In this document: piece after piece, positions 21,482 through 30,663 of the stretch
Layout of the letters: each line of letters begins with the position of its first letter
Position numbering within the stretch: the stretch's first letter is position 1
Source: BJGV01 sp964196335
GTDB taxonomy: Bacteria > Pseudomonadota > Gammaproteobacteria > Burkholderiales > Nitrosomonadaceae
Direction: 5' to 3'
Assembly (NCBI GenBank): GCA_965238155.1
Contig: OZ250175.1
Span: 1,054,001-1,118,000 of the forward strand
Length of the DNA: 64,000 bases
Position numbers and translations under genes: made by a program
The notes under the pieces: generated by a model
Seen by the model: the letters and a program-made list of their open reading frames with translations, nothing else
Databases searched by the model: none
What the model was told of the DNA's origin: nothing

Positions 21482-24152
21482 AGACGTCTCACGCTTAGGC
21501 ATACGTGTTGACAGCCGTGACGTTGTCACAGCTGACAAACGTTTGACAAAAATGGGTAACACGGCCGGGAAATCGGAGCGGCAAGTCGTGAAATCCACCG
21601 CAGGCATGAAACGCGGGTTTAGTGTTGCAGCTAAAGCGGTCGGAGGGATGATAGCAGCCATGGCATCTTTGCAAACTGTGCTGAAAGGGATTAATCAGGC
21701 GCGGGAGTTCAGTGCTTCCCTGGCAGAAGTCTCCACCCTTATTTCCGGAACTACAAAGGAGCTTTCCTTTCTGGACGCATCGGCTAAGAAATTAGCCCGT
21801 ACTTTCGGTACCGATGCAACGGATCAGCTTAAGGGTTTTTATCAGGCGTTGTCAGCTGGTGCGGATGGGGTAAAGGGTGCCGAAGAGGTGCTGCGCGTTG
21901 CCAACAAATTAGCACTCGGCGGCATTACCTCTGTCGAAACCGGTGTGGATGCGTTAACCAGCGCGATGAATGTGTATAAAGACTCTGCACTGACCGCAAC
22001 AGAAGCCTCTGACTCCTTGTTCATTGCGATGAAGTTTGGTAAGACCACCGTGGGCGAATTAGGTTCTGCTGTTGGTAAGGTTATTCCTTTGTCGCAGCAA
22101 CTCGGGGTCTCTTTTGATGAGACTAATTCAATTATTGCTGCACTCACCCTGGGCGGGTTCAGAACTACTGAGGCAGTGACGGGTCTGCGGGCAATTCTGG
22201 CAGCAATTGTCAAACCAACCAAAGAAGCCTCTGATGAGGCGAAACGGCTTGGTATTAACTTTAGTTCTGCCGGCGTATCCGCTGCCGGTGGGTTGATTCC
22301 GTTTCTTGAAAATTTACAAGTCGCTTTAGACGGAAGTAAGGAAGGAACCGCACTGCTCTTTGGCGGCGTGGAAGCACTGGTACCTGCCTTAGCTCTGTTC
22401 GGAGAAGGGGGCCGGAAAGCTGCTGCGATCATGGAAGAAATGGGCAACAAGGCGGGCGCCACACAACGTGCTATGGAGAAAGTAGCCTCCGCACTGGATA
22501 AACGCTTCGGCATCGCTTTGGCTGACATCAATGTGCGCATGCTGGAATTCGGACAACTGGTATTGAAATATGTGGTGCCGGCAGTGGAAGCCTTATCTGA
22601 AGACCTACAGCGGATCGGAACGTATATCGCCACCGCCGTAACCGGATTTGCAGCTTACAAAGTAGCCGTAATCGCTGCTGCCACGACGACTGCCGGACTG
22701 TCGGCTGCACTGGGGTTTTTACGGGTTGCTCTGATACGCACCGGCATCGGTGCGTTAATTGTCGGAGCGGGGGAACTGATTTATCAGTTCACCTTGCTGG
22801 TTGAAAAAACCGGTGGTGTGGGTAAAGCCTTCGGAGTAATGGGTAACTACGCCCTTTCTGTGCTGGATACGGTTATTAATAAAGTAAAGACCATGGTGAA
22901 TTATTTCACGCTGGCCGGTAAGACCCTGCAGGCTGTCTTCTTCACCGCCTTAGGCGACTTCGATAAAGTAAAAGAAATACAAAAAACGATAGACACGATT
23001 ACAGCAGACTTAAACTCCCGTGCTGATGTAACGTTTATCCCGGTTGCTCCGTTGCAGAAAATTACGAATGAAGCTACGAAAGCGGTAGCTAAAATAACGG
23101 AATTAAAGGCAACGGTAAGCGGTGTGCCAGCTGTTGCCAGCATCGGTGGCGGGTCAGCCGGGTTTGAGGAATTATTAACGTCATTGCGGGATCAGAATAA
23201 CGCTTTGATTTCTCAGATAGCAACTTTCAATCTGAGTAGCGGCGCAGTAGCAAGGTATACGGAAGAGCAGAGACTGCTGGCTGAAATTCATAAAAATAAC
23301 ATCGTGCTGACCGTTGATCAGACGGAGGCTCTGAACAGATCTCTTGACGCGGTGAAGAATAATACGGACGCGCTGGATAAAATGCGTCTGGCGGCTCAGG
23401 TTTTTGAAGCCACCCGAACCCCGGCAGAACGTCTTGCTAAAAAAATTGAAGAATTAAATGACCTCGTTCACGATGGTTCGATTAACTGGGATACCTATAT
23501 GCGAGCACTGGTTCAGGCGCAGGACGGGATGGACGAGTTGACCACCACTTCAAAAGATTTGTCAGGGGTGGTTGGAAACGATCTGGCTAATTCGTTTGAC
23601 CGTGCTAACGACTCACTGGCACGCTTTATTGTGACCGGCGGCAGCGGAGGATTACAAGGCATCCTTAACACCTTAAGCTCCATCGCTACAGGTGCGGCGA
23701 CAGGCTTGTTAACGGACGCTTTTAAACCGGTATCCAAATCAATCGGGCAGAGTATTTTAGGTGCTGCCGGTAGTGCACTCAGTTTATTCGGCTTCGGCGG
23801 ACTTCCTTCCAACCCCAACGTCGGCGGATTTAACACCCGTCGTTTCGCAGACGGAGGATTTCACAGAGGCGGGTTCAGGCTGGTCGGTGAAACGGGTCGT
23901 GAGCTGGAAGCGACCGGTCCTTCCCGTATTTTTAATGCGCAGCAGACCAGAGGAATTTTAAGCGGTAAAAAAGAAGTAACGATCGTTTCCAATCTGACCA
24001 TTAATAATTCCGGCAACGGAGGCGGTCAGGGAGCGGATCCCGCAGCAGCTGAAAAAATAGCTAAGGCAGTAGAGAGACAGGTTGTGCAACTGGTACGCCG
24101 TGAAATTTTTGATGACAAAGATAATGCTGCGGGTCGCGGCAAAATATATTAA
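21474..24152 (+). CDS. Tail tape measure protein
   Basis: The 892-residue protein shows the TP901-type tape measure core: REFSASLAEVSTLISGTT, LARTFGTDATDQLKGFYQAL, LAIGGITSVETGVDAL-like repeats and FGKTTVGELGSAVGK with ATGLRAILAAIV. Hydrophobic membrane-like segments occur near residues 400-450. The end has the sequence VERQVVQLVRREIFDD and KIY. The protein sets tail length and leaves the tail to assist DNA entry. The same LVRREIF motif occurs in the early gene at 1768. Confidence 0.9.
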   Translation: MAEDVSRLGIRVDSRDVVTADKRLTKMGNTAGKSERQVVKSTAGMKRGFSVAAKAVGGMIAAMASLQTVLKGINQAREFSASLAEVSTLISGTTKELSFLDASAKKLARTFGTDATDQLKGFYQALSAGADGVKGAEEVLRVANKLALGGITSVETGVDALTSAMNVYKDSALTATEASDSLFIAMKFGKTTVGELGSAVGKVIPLSQQLGVSFDETNSIIAALTLGGFRTTEAVTGLRAILAAIVKPTKEASDEAKRLGINFSSAGVSAAGGLIPFLENLQVALDGSKEGTALLFGGVEALVPALALFGEGGRKAAAIMEEMGNKAGATQRAMEKVASALDKRFGIALADINVRMLEFGQLVLKYVVPAVEALSEDLQRIGTYIATAVTGFAAYKVAVIAAATTTAGLSAALGFLRVALIRTGIGALIVGAGELIYQFTLLVEKTGGVGKAFGVMGNYALSVLDTVINKVKTMVNYFTLAGKTLQAVFFTALGDFDKVKEIQKTIDTITADLNSRADVTFIPVAPLQKITNEATKAVAKITELKATVSGVPAVASIGGGSAGFEELLTSLRDQNNALISQIATFNLSSGAVARYTEEQRLLAEIHKNNIVLTVDQTEALNRSLDAVKNNTDALDKMRLAAQVFEATRTPAERLAKKIEELNDLVHDGSINWDTYMRALVQAQDGMDELTTTSKDLSGVVGNDLANSFDRANDSLARFIVTGGSGGLQGILNTLSSIATGAATGLLTDAFKPVSKSIGQSILGAAGSALSLFGFGGLPSNPNVGGFNTRRFADGGFHRGGFRLVGETGRELEATGPSRIFNAQQTRGILSGKKEVTIVSNLTINNSGNGGGQGADPAAAEKIAKAVERQVVQLVRREIFDDKDNAAGRGKIY

Positions 24153-24496
24153 TGACCACCCGAACCTTTACCCCTTCAGTTTCTCCGGCGGCACCGCTTG
24201 AGATTTCGGTTGAGAGCAGTATCAATAAAATAGAATTCGGGGACGGCTACAGTGAAGATTCCGCCCGTGGCATTAACGCGCAACGGCGGGTGGCACAGTT
24301 AAGCTGGGTTCTGAAAAAAGAGCAGGCTTCCGTCATCCATTCTTTTCTGCAGAAAGAGTCCGGCTGGGGTCGTATCCGTTACACGTTACCCGGTGACACG
24401 GCTGACGCCTTGTGGATTGTGACAGAACTTTCGCTCACCCGTGGCGCGGGTGAGTCGGTTACTCTTACCGCTACTTTTAGCGAGACTTTTCTATGA
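24152..24496 (+). CDS. Minor tail protein M-like
   Basis: The 114-residue product has KIEFGDGYSEDSARGINAQRR and the ending SVTLTATFSETFL, matching Phage_min_tail (lambda gpM). It starts with a 1-base overlap of the tape measure stop and ends 4 bases into the L-like gene. In lambda, gpM joins the tail tip in assembly. Confidence 0.85.
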   Translation: MTTRTFTPSVSPAAPLEISVESSINKIEFGDGYSEDSARGINAQRRVAQLSWVLKKEQASVIHSFLQKESGWGRIRYTLPGDTADALWIVTELSLTRGAGESVTLTATFSETFL

Positions 24497-25212
24497 CAAT
24501 TGAATCTGAAAAGCAACAGCTTAGCCAGGATGCAGTGATATCACTGTTCAGACTGGATTTAAGCTCCTTTGGTGAAAGCCCCGCCCTTTTTACGCCGCAC
24601 GTGTTACCGGACGGCAGCCCGGTACGGTTCGGAGCAGACACGTATGCTTCCGTTGCATTATCCGCAGACGGATTTGCCTGGTCAGGCAGCGGGGCGAAGG
24701 TTGCGCCGAAGATTACTTTAAATAAACGTAATCCATCTTTATTATCTTTGCTCGCTACCTACGACAATCTCGCAGGCGTTGCAGTGACCAGAATACTGAC
24801 CTACCGCCGGTTTTTAGCGGACGGGGAAGAGCCGGACGGCACGGCCGTTATCTCCACCGAGATATTTGTGATTGACCGTGTGGTGCGACCGGCCGGCGGG
24901 GAACTGGTTTTTGAAATGGCGACGCCGGTGGATCAGGCGAAAGTCAGACTTCCCGGAAGATTAGTCTTACGCGATCACTGCTCTTTTCATTATCGTACTT
25001 TTGACAGCAATAATAATTCTTTTAATTATGAACACGTATTTTGCCCCTATCGTAGCGACCAATATTTTGACGTAAACGGCAACCCGACTACAGAGCCTGC
25101 GATGGATCACTGTTCAAGAAAGTTAGCCACCGGTTGTGAAAAAAGATACCCGTCTCCGCAGAGCATTCCTTTCGGCGGCTTTCCCGGGGTAGCACGATTC
25201 CGGGGACGGTAA
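24493..25212 (+). CDS. Minor tail protein L-like
   Basis: A 239-residue product. The C-terminal third has four cysteines in the order DHCSFHYR, VFCPYRSD, DHCSRKLATGCEKRY, followed by FGGFPGVARF. In lambda gpL these cysteines hold an iron-sulfur cluster in the tail tip. The N-terminal SKQLSQDAVISLFRLDLSS is also typical. It sits in the conserved M-L-K-I-J order. Confidence 0.88.
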   Translation: MTIESEKQQLSQDAVISLFRLDLSSFGESPALFTPHVLPDGSPVRFGADTYASVALSADGFAWSGSGAKVAPKITLNKRNPSLLSLLATYDNLAGVAVTRILTYRRFLADGEEPDGTAVISTEIFVIDRVVRPAGGELVFEMATPVDQAKVRLPGRLVLRDHCSFHYRTFDSNNNSFNYEHVFCPYRSDQYFDVNGNPTTEPAMDHCSRKLATGCEKRYPSPQSIPFGGFPGVARFRGR

Positions 25213-25214
25213 GG

Positions 25215-25958
25215 ATGAAAAGGAAATTGCTGCAACTGACGGATCAGCAGATCAGCGACATAAGTTCTCATGCCATTTCTGCCTACCCCAAAGAATCGTG
25301 TGGTGTAATTAAAAACGGCGGATACATCCGCACCTTTAATGTTTCAGCAAGCCCTGTAAAAAATTTCAGAATAGCAGACTCAGAGATGAACGGACTGTTG
25401 CCGGTGGAAGCGATTGTACACAGTCATCCGGACGGGCCTGATTGTCCTTCCTCTGCGGATATGCGCAGCCAGGCATCCTGTGATCTGCCGTTTGTGATTG
25501 TCGCGACCGACGGCGGCGGAGCAACGCTTCCTTTTGTTTTGGATACTTCGGCGAAACCGCCTTCTTTGGAAACCAGAATATTCCGGCATGGTGTGACCGA
25601 TTGTTACGCCCTGATACGCGACTGGTTTCTGATTGAAAAAAATACAGAGTTAATGGACGGCCCGCGGGACTGGGAGTGGTGGGACAAAAAACGATCGGAT
25701 GACTTGTATCTGGAAAATTATCAGGAGGCCGGGTTTCGTAAATTAACTGCCGGAGAAAAGCCTGAAAAAAGTGATTTGTTTTTTATGCGCACTCCGAGAG
25801 CGAGAACCGTTAATCATGCCGGCGTATATCTCGGCGATGATGTTGGCTTTCATCATATGTCGCAACGGTACGCTTATGATCCATACTGTTTGCCGTGCAA
25901 GTTTTCTCTTTTACGATGGAAACAATATATCAAATTCTGGGTACGTCATGAAAAATAA
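25215..25958 (+). CDS. Tail tip K-like protein: JAMM plus NlpC/P60 peptidases
   Basis: The N-terminal domain holds a JAMM metalloprotease motif HSHPDGPDCPSSADM (about residues 63-77) with an upstream glutamate in YPKESCGV. The C-terminal domain is NlpC/P60-like: catalytic Cys in TDCYALIRDWF and His in NHAGVYLGDD. This is the two-domain design of lambda gpK, which may cut peptidoglycan or process the tail tip. All catalytic residues are present. Confidence 0.9.
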   Translation: MKRKLLQLTDQQISDISSHAISAYPKESCGVIKNGGYIRTFNVSASPVKNFRIADSEMNGLLPVEAIVHSHPDGPDCPSSADMRSQASCDLPFVIVATDGGGATLPFVLDTSAKPPSLETRIFRHGVTDCYALIRDWFLIEKNTELMDGPRDWEWWDKKRSDDLYLENYQEAGFRKLTAGEKPEKSDLFFMRTPRARTVNHAGVYLGDDVGFHHMSQRYAYDPYCLPCKFSLLRWKQYIKFWVRHEK

Positions 25959-26568
25959 TCTTTTGAAAAAAATAACACTGGGCGGTTCGCTCGGCAGGCG
26001 GTTCGGGAAGGTGCATAAACTTTGTGTGGGGTCTCCGGCGGAAGCAGTCAGAGCGTTGATGCAGCTGGACGGCTTTAAAGACGCCTTGTTAAAAGGTTCT
26101 TATCGTCTGCGTGTAAAAAATAAAGTCCGTTCAGAAAATGAAATCGGGATGAGTTTTGGTGCGGCGGAGGAAATGAGGTTAACTCCGGTGGCGGCGGGTG
26201 CCAAAAGCGGGGGCAGTACGGGTAAGATTATTTTAGGCACGGTCATTATTGTGGCTGCGGTCGCGGGAGCTGCGTTTACCGGAGGCGCCACCATAGGTGC
26301 TGCGCTGGCAGCCGGGTCGCCAATATTCGGAATAACATACGGAGCCTTTGCATTATTTGGTGCGAGCGTCCTGCTGGCAGGCATTGCGCAGACACTGACT
26401 CGCACTCCCGGAGTAGGGGATCTGAATCGTGAAAAAGAGAAACCGGGCTTTTTATTTAACGGTTCCGTTACGGGGGTGGAACAAGGTGGTCCGGTGCCGT
26501 TAATTTTTGGTCGGGTCAGAGTGGGTGGTCTGGTGATCAGCAGTGGCATCACGGCCGAGAGACGATAA
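25948..26568 (+). CDS. Tail assembly protein I-like
   Basis: I start it at the ATG at 25948, an 11-base overlap with the K-like gene, because MKNNLLKKITLGGSLGRRFG opens the conserved domain. The 206-residue protein has AVRALMQLDGFKDALLKGSY, glycine-rich hydrophobic helices (about residues 90-150) and PGFLFNGSVTGVEQGGPVPL, then GRVRVGGLVISSG near the end, all seen in lambda gpI. It helps assemble the tail tip. Confidence 0.85.
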   Translation: MKNNLLKKITLGGSLGRRFGKVHKLCVGSPAEAVRALMQLDGFKDALLKGSYRLRVKNKVRSENEIGMSFGAAEEMRLTPVAAGAKSGGSTGKIILGTVIIVAAVAGAAFTGGATIGAALAAGSPIFGITYGAFALFGASVLLAGIAQTLTRTPGVGDLNREKEKPGFLFNGSVTGVEQGGPVPLIFGRVRVGGLVISSGITAERR

Positions 26569-26569
26569 C

Positions 26570-29500
26570 ATGACACGCAGGTGGAACGTATCCGGCGAGG
26601 GGGGCGGTAAAGGTGGTGGTGCGTCCCGTGGCGGCAAAGAAGCACCCAATACGTTACAGACTAAAAATATTGCGAGCATCCTGTATTTAATCGGGGAAGG
26701 ATTAAACGGCGGATTAGAGAACGGATTGGAATCAGTTTTTATTAACGACACCCCGGTATTATCAGCAAGCGGTACCTATAATTACAAAGGAATTGAAGTT
26801 CATGAAAATAGGGGAGAGCCGGACCCGTTACCGGTGCCGGGTTTTGATGTGGTGGAAAACGAACAGCCGGTCGGCTCGGATGTTACGGTTCTTCGCCCCG
26901 TGGTGCGCAGAATTACGGACTCCAATGTGGATTCGGTCCGGATTAAAATACTCTTTCCCTCTTTGTTATTTCTGAACAAAGAAAGCGGGGCAATTCAGCC
27001 CACCACGGTTCAGTTTACCATTGCCGTGCGGCCGGTTGCCTCAGTAGGCGAAGCGATATGGAAAACGGCTCATGATATTGAAATAAACGATAAAACTAAT
27101 TCCGCTCAGCAACTGTCCTGGCGTGTATTCCCACCGGAGGGGAGCACCGGTGAATGGGAGTGGCGGGTGCTGCGCATTACGCCGGATACTGAGGAATCCA
27201 ATCTTCAGAATAAGATACAAGTCTCCTCTGTTACGCACATCACCGACGGTCGGTTAACCTATCCGTACTCGCATGTGATCGGTGTCATCGCGGAGGCGGA
27301 ACAGTTCGGGGAACAAATCCCGGAACCTTCGTTTGCGATCCGGGGCATGAGTAATTTACAACTCCCGTCCAACTATCATGCGGACACAAAAGTATACGAA
27401 GACGGCATCTGGGACGGCACTTTCATCACCGGCTGGAGTGATAATCCGGCCTGGATTTTTTACGCGGTATTAACGAATGAGCTCTGGGGAATCGGTCGCT
27501 ATCTTTCATCAACACAAACATCGATGCTGAAATGGGATTGTTATGAAATCGGTAAATTTTGTGATGAATCAGTCCCGGACGGGACCGGGGGAACGGAAGC
27601 AAGATTCACCTGCAACGGCGTGATTCATCAGCAAAGTGATGCACTCGATTTACTGGCCGCGTTAACGTCCACCTTTCGCGGCATGATGTACTGGGCAGCC
27701 GGCGGAATTTTAGTCAGCTCGGATCGGCCAAAAAATACCAGCCCGTTGCTGGTGACACAGGCCAATGTGCAAAACGGAAACTTTGAACGCCCCGGGGTAC
27801 GCAACCGCGACCGGGTAACGTCCGTCAAAGTGGTGTGGAACGATCCGGAAGACGCCTACCGGCAGACGATTGAAGTCGCGGAAGATGATGTGGCCATCCG
27901 CCGTTTCGGATTACGCACGGCACAGCTGGCAGCCTTTATGTGTTCCTCACGGGGGCAGGCACAGCGCGTGGGAAGATGGGTGCTGGCAAGCCAGGTGTTA
28001 GAGCCGGTTATTTTTCGTGGCGGACGGGATTTGTCAGAATTACGCCCCGGGGATATCGCGAGAATAGCCGATCCGGATCATGCGGCGGTACGCGCAGGAG
28101 GGCGCGTGACCGGTCTGATGGGTGACGGGCTGTCCGGGTTTTATGTGGACCAATACGAATTCCCGTTCCCGCAGCATATTTCTGTGCGGTTAACCTCCGG
28201 TGCGGTGGAAAGAAAAGAAATATCCGCAGACAGCTTCACCGGTACGCAGGCAGAGGGGATGTTTAAATTAAAAGTAACCGAACCGTTCAGTGCTCCGCCG
28301 CAGGTGGGGGCAGTGTGGGTGGGCGAGACGATGGATGTGGCACCGGAAATGGTCAGAGTGTTAAACGTGGAAGAACTGGAAGGCGGGGTGTTTCAGTTTG
28401 AATGTATCACCTATTTACCCACGCTCTTTGCCGATGTGGACCGCACCGGTACCTTTGTTAAGCCGTCCACCAGCCTTATTCCGACCGGCGATTTACCGGT
28501 GCCGGTTGATATCAGTATCACGGAGTCTCTGGTCGCTTCCGGCCCGACAGTTTCCGGCATTGCCGATATTTCGTGGGCAGCTCCCGGAGATATCCGGATA
28601 CGAAGAACGCAGATTGAAATTGCCAGGCCGTATGACAGTTATAAGCCGCTGGAGATTACGGACGGCCCGACTACGCAGGCGGCAAATATCTCTGCGGGTG
28701 CATACAAAGTGCGGTTGAGATTTTTAGACGGTTACGGGAGGGGAGGTGTCTGGGCTGAGGTTAACAAACAACTGCACGGATTAACTGAGCTTCCTCCTGC
28801 GCTTAAAAATATACGACTGGCACGGGCGGGTGGTCTGGCAATCCTGTCATGGGATCCGGTAACTGTTCTGGATGTCAAAATCGGCGGCAAAATTATTGTT
28901 CGTTTCGCGGAAAGAACCGGAGGGATTGCCACCTCCAATCACATTATTGATCCGCTGGCAGGTTCAGCCACGCAGGCAATTATCCCTTCGGTGAAAGGAA
29001 CTTTTTATATCTTCGCACGCGACAGCGGCGGACGTGCCGGAGCGGTACGCTCAATAAATTCTTCCGCTGCCACGGTGTTGCAATACTCCCCGGTGGCAAA
29101 AGTGAGGGCTGACCCGGTGTGGTCCGGCATTCATTCCGGTACGGAGAAATCAGGAACGTTGTTACGCCTGTCCTCCGACAGCTCAGGGGTGTTACCGGAA
29201 GGTCTGTACATCATGAGTGCCGGCATTGATCTCGGCTCTGAAAAACGGGTCCGGCTGGAATCATCAATTAATACCATCGGTGTCAACACGAATGACTCTC
29301 TGATTGAGCGAAAAGGAAATATGTTGGCTTTTGAAAACATGTTCGGCATCGTTTTTGATGAAACGGATGCGGTGGTGGAAGTGCGCACCACCGGTGATGA
29401 TCCTTCCAGATCGTACGATGTGTTTAATTTTGTCGATGTATTTGCCAGGGCAGACATTTATGCCGCAGATAGTGATGCGAAGTGGTCTGCGTGGGAACAA

Positions 29501-29623
29501 TTGTTAGTCGGAGAATATAACATCCGCGGAGTGGAGGGGCGCATCCGGTTATTTTCCAACGACGCGTCCTACCGTATTGACTGTAGTAAATTTGAAATCA
29601 ATGCAACGGAGGTGGCGGCATGA
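26570..29623 (+). CDS. Central tail tip / host specificity protein J-like
   Basis: I place the start at the ATG at 26570, just after the I-like stop. The N-terminus has a glycine/serine-rich segment GEGGGKGGGASRGGKE and then APNTLQTKNIASILYLIGEG as in lambda gpJ. The body carries DGIWDGTFITGWSDNPAW and repeated fibronectin-like domains (about residues 640-830) with SWDPV-type strands. The C-terminus would contact the receptor. At 1017 residues it is close to lambda gpJ (1132). It forms the tail tip trimer. Confidence 0.9.
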   Translation: MTRRWNVSGEGGGKGGGASRGGKEAPNTLQTKNIASILYLIGEGLNGGLENGLESVFINDTPVLSASGTYNYKGIEVHENRGEPDPLPVPGFDVVENEQPVGSDVTVLRPVVRRITDSNVDSVRIKILFPSLLFLNKESGAIQPTTVQFTIAVRPVASVGEAIWKTAHDIEINDKTNSAQQLSWRVFPPEGSTGEWEWRVLRITPDTEESNLQNKIQVSSVTHITDGRLTYPYSHVIGVIAEAEQFGEQIPEPSFAIRGMSNLQLPSNYHADTKVYEDGIWDGTFITGWSDNPAWIFYAVLTNELWGIGRYLSSTQTSMLKWDCYEIGKFCDESVPDGTGGTEARFTCNGVIHQQSDALDLLAALTSTFRGMMYWAAGGILVSSDRPKNTSPLLVTQANVQNGNFERPGVRNRDRVTSVKVVWNDPEDAYRQTIEVAEDDVAIRRFGLRTAQLAAFMCSSRGQAQRVGRWVLASQVLEPVIFRGGRDLSELRPGDIARIADPDHAAVRAGGRVTGLMGDGLSGFYVDQYEFPFPQHISVRLTSGAVERKEISADSFTGTQAEGMFKLKVTEPFSAPPQVGAVWVGETMDVAPEMVRVLNVEELEGGVFQFECITYLPTLFADVDRTGTFVKPSTSLIPTGDLPVPVDISITESLVASGPTVSGIADISWAAPGDIRIRRTQIEIARPYDSYKPLEITDGPTTQAANISAGAYKVRLRFLDGYGRGGVWAEVNKQLHGLTELPPALKNIRLARAGGLAILSWDPVTVLDVKIGGKIIVRFAERTGGIATSNHIIDPLAGSATQAIIPSVKGTFYIFARDSGGRAGAVRSINSSAATVLQYSPVAKVRADPVWSGIHSGTEKSGTLLRLSSDSSGVLPEGLYIMSAGIDLGSEKRVRLESSINTIGVNTNDSLIERKGNMLAFENMFGIVFDETDAVVEVRTTGDDPSRSYDVFNFVDVFARADIYAADSDAKWSAWEQLLVGEYNIRGVEGRIRLFSNDASYRIDCSKFEINATEVAA

Positions 29624-30657
29624 GCCAGACCAACCCTGAAATAAACTGGGATACGCCCGGGTCCGTAGCACTGCCGCGACTGGATGAAGTACTGAGTGCG
29701 ATGCGATCTTCCTGGAGCGGTTCAATGGCTCCTCCTGATCCGCAGCAGGGGCAGATGTGGGTGGATACTTCCCCCACCGGTTACGTTACGATTAAAGTGT
29801 ATTACACCGGGAGTTGGATATCTGTATATCACATTTACAGTGCGACCGATGTTCGTCTGGTATCACAGGCGGGTACTGAGAATATAGCGAATGGGGTAGC
29901 CAATAAATATCCGGACGCAGCTGCGGTAAAAGAATATTCCGAAGAACATTTCGCGGGAAAGAATTTAGCAGCAGTCGGTGCCGCCGGGCTGGTTGAAAAA
30001 GCAACCGCTGACAATTTAAGTGAAGGCGATGCGGACAAATATCCGGATGCTTTAACTATTAAAGCTTTCGTGAATTCCAGCCAGGGAGGATTAATTGGTG
30101 TGCCGGTTATGTTCAGAGCGGGCGGCACGTATACCAAAAATCCGCTGGCAACATTTATTATTATTAAAATGTACGGCAAAGGCGGGGACGGAGGTGATTC
30201 AGCTTTTTCTCCGCCTCAATATATAAGTCCCGGCGTAACTTCCCGTGCATTTCGTGCCAGAGGCGGGAACGGAGCCGGAGGCGAGTACGCACAAAAATAC
30301 ATGGTTGCCGCAAATATTCCCTCCTCCGTTTTGGTTTCTTTTGACGAGACAAATAACCAGGTATCTTTCGGTGCCGGGGCCGCGTTAATTTTCTCCGTAA
30401 AAAACGGAGGAGACGGCACCAGCGGAAGAAGTGCCGCCCCCAGAAGACACCCGACTGATGCTCTTAACGGCACAAACGGAACGCCTCCGGGAACAGGGGC
30501 TGACGCAAGTTCCACTACACCGGCGTTACGGGCAAAGTCCAACGGAATATTTTCTTCCGGGGCAGGAGTGGGAGGAGCGGGAGGAAGAGGCAGCTCAACC
30601 TCTGCTGACGGAGAGGCCGGAGATCCCGGACTGGCTATCATTTACGAATACAGGTAG
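29620..30657 (+). CDS. Tail fibre or adhesin with glycine-rich end
   Basis: The 345-residue protein begins MSQTNPEINWDTPGSV and has a short tail-attachment domain (PQQGQMWVDTSPTGYVTI), then two related segments VANKYPDAAAVKEY and DADKYPDALTIKAF. The C-terminal 170 residues are rich in glycine (KGGDGGDS, RARGGNGAGGEYAQ, AGVGGAGGRGSS), like the polyglycine sandwich of some T-even adhesins. It overlaps the J-like gene by 4 bases. It probably binds the receptor. Confidence 0.65.
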   Translation: MSQTNPEINWDTPGSVALPRLDEVLSAMRSSWSGSMAPPDPQQGQMWVDTSPTGYVTIKVYYTGSWISVYHIYSATDVRLVSQAGTENIANGVANKYPDAAAVKEYSEEHFAGKNLAAVGAAGLVEKATADNLSEGDADKYPDALTIKAFVNSSQGGLIGVPVMFRAGGTYTKNPLATFIIIKMYGKGGDGGDSAFSPPQYISPGVTSRAFRARGGNGAGGEYAQKYMVAANIPSSVLVSFDETNNQVSFGAGAALIFSVKNGGDGTSGRSAAPRRHPTDALNGTNGTPPGTGADASSTTPALRAKSNGIFSSGAGVGGAGGRGSSTSADGEAGDPGLAIIYEYR

Positions 30658-30663
30658 GCAAAT

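Noticed and set aside
21842..22633. A 263-codon minus-strand open frame
   Set aside because: It is antisense to the tape measure gene, has alanine/serine-rich shadow composition and no ribosome site.
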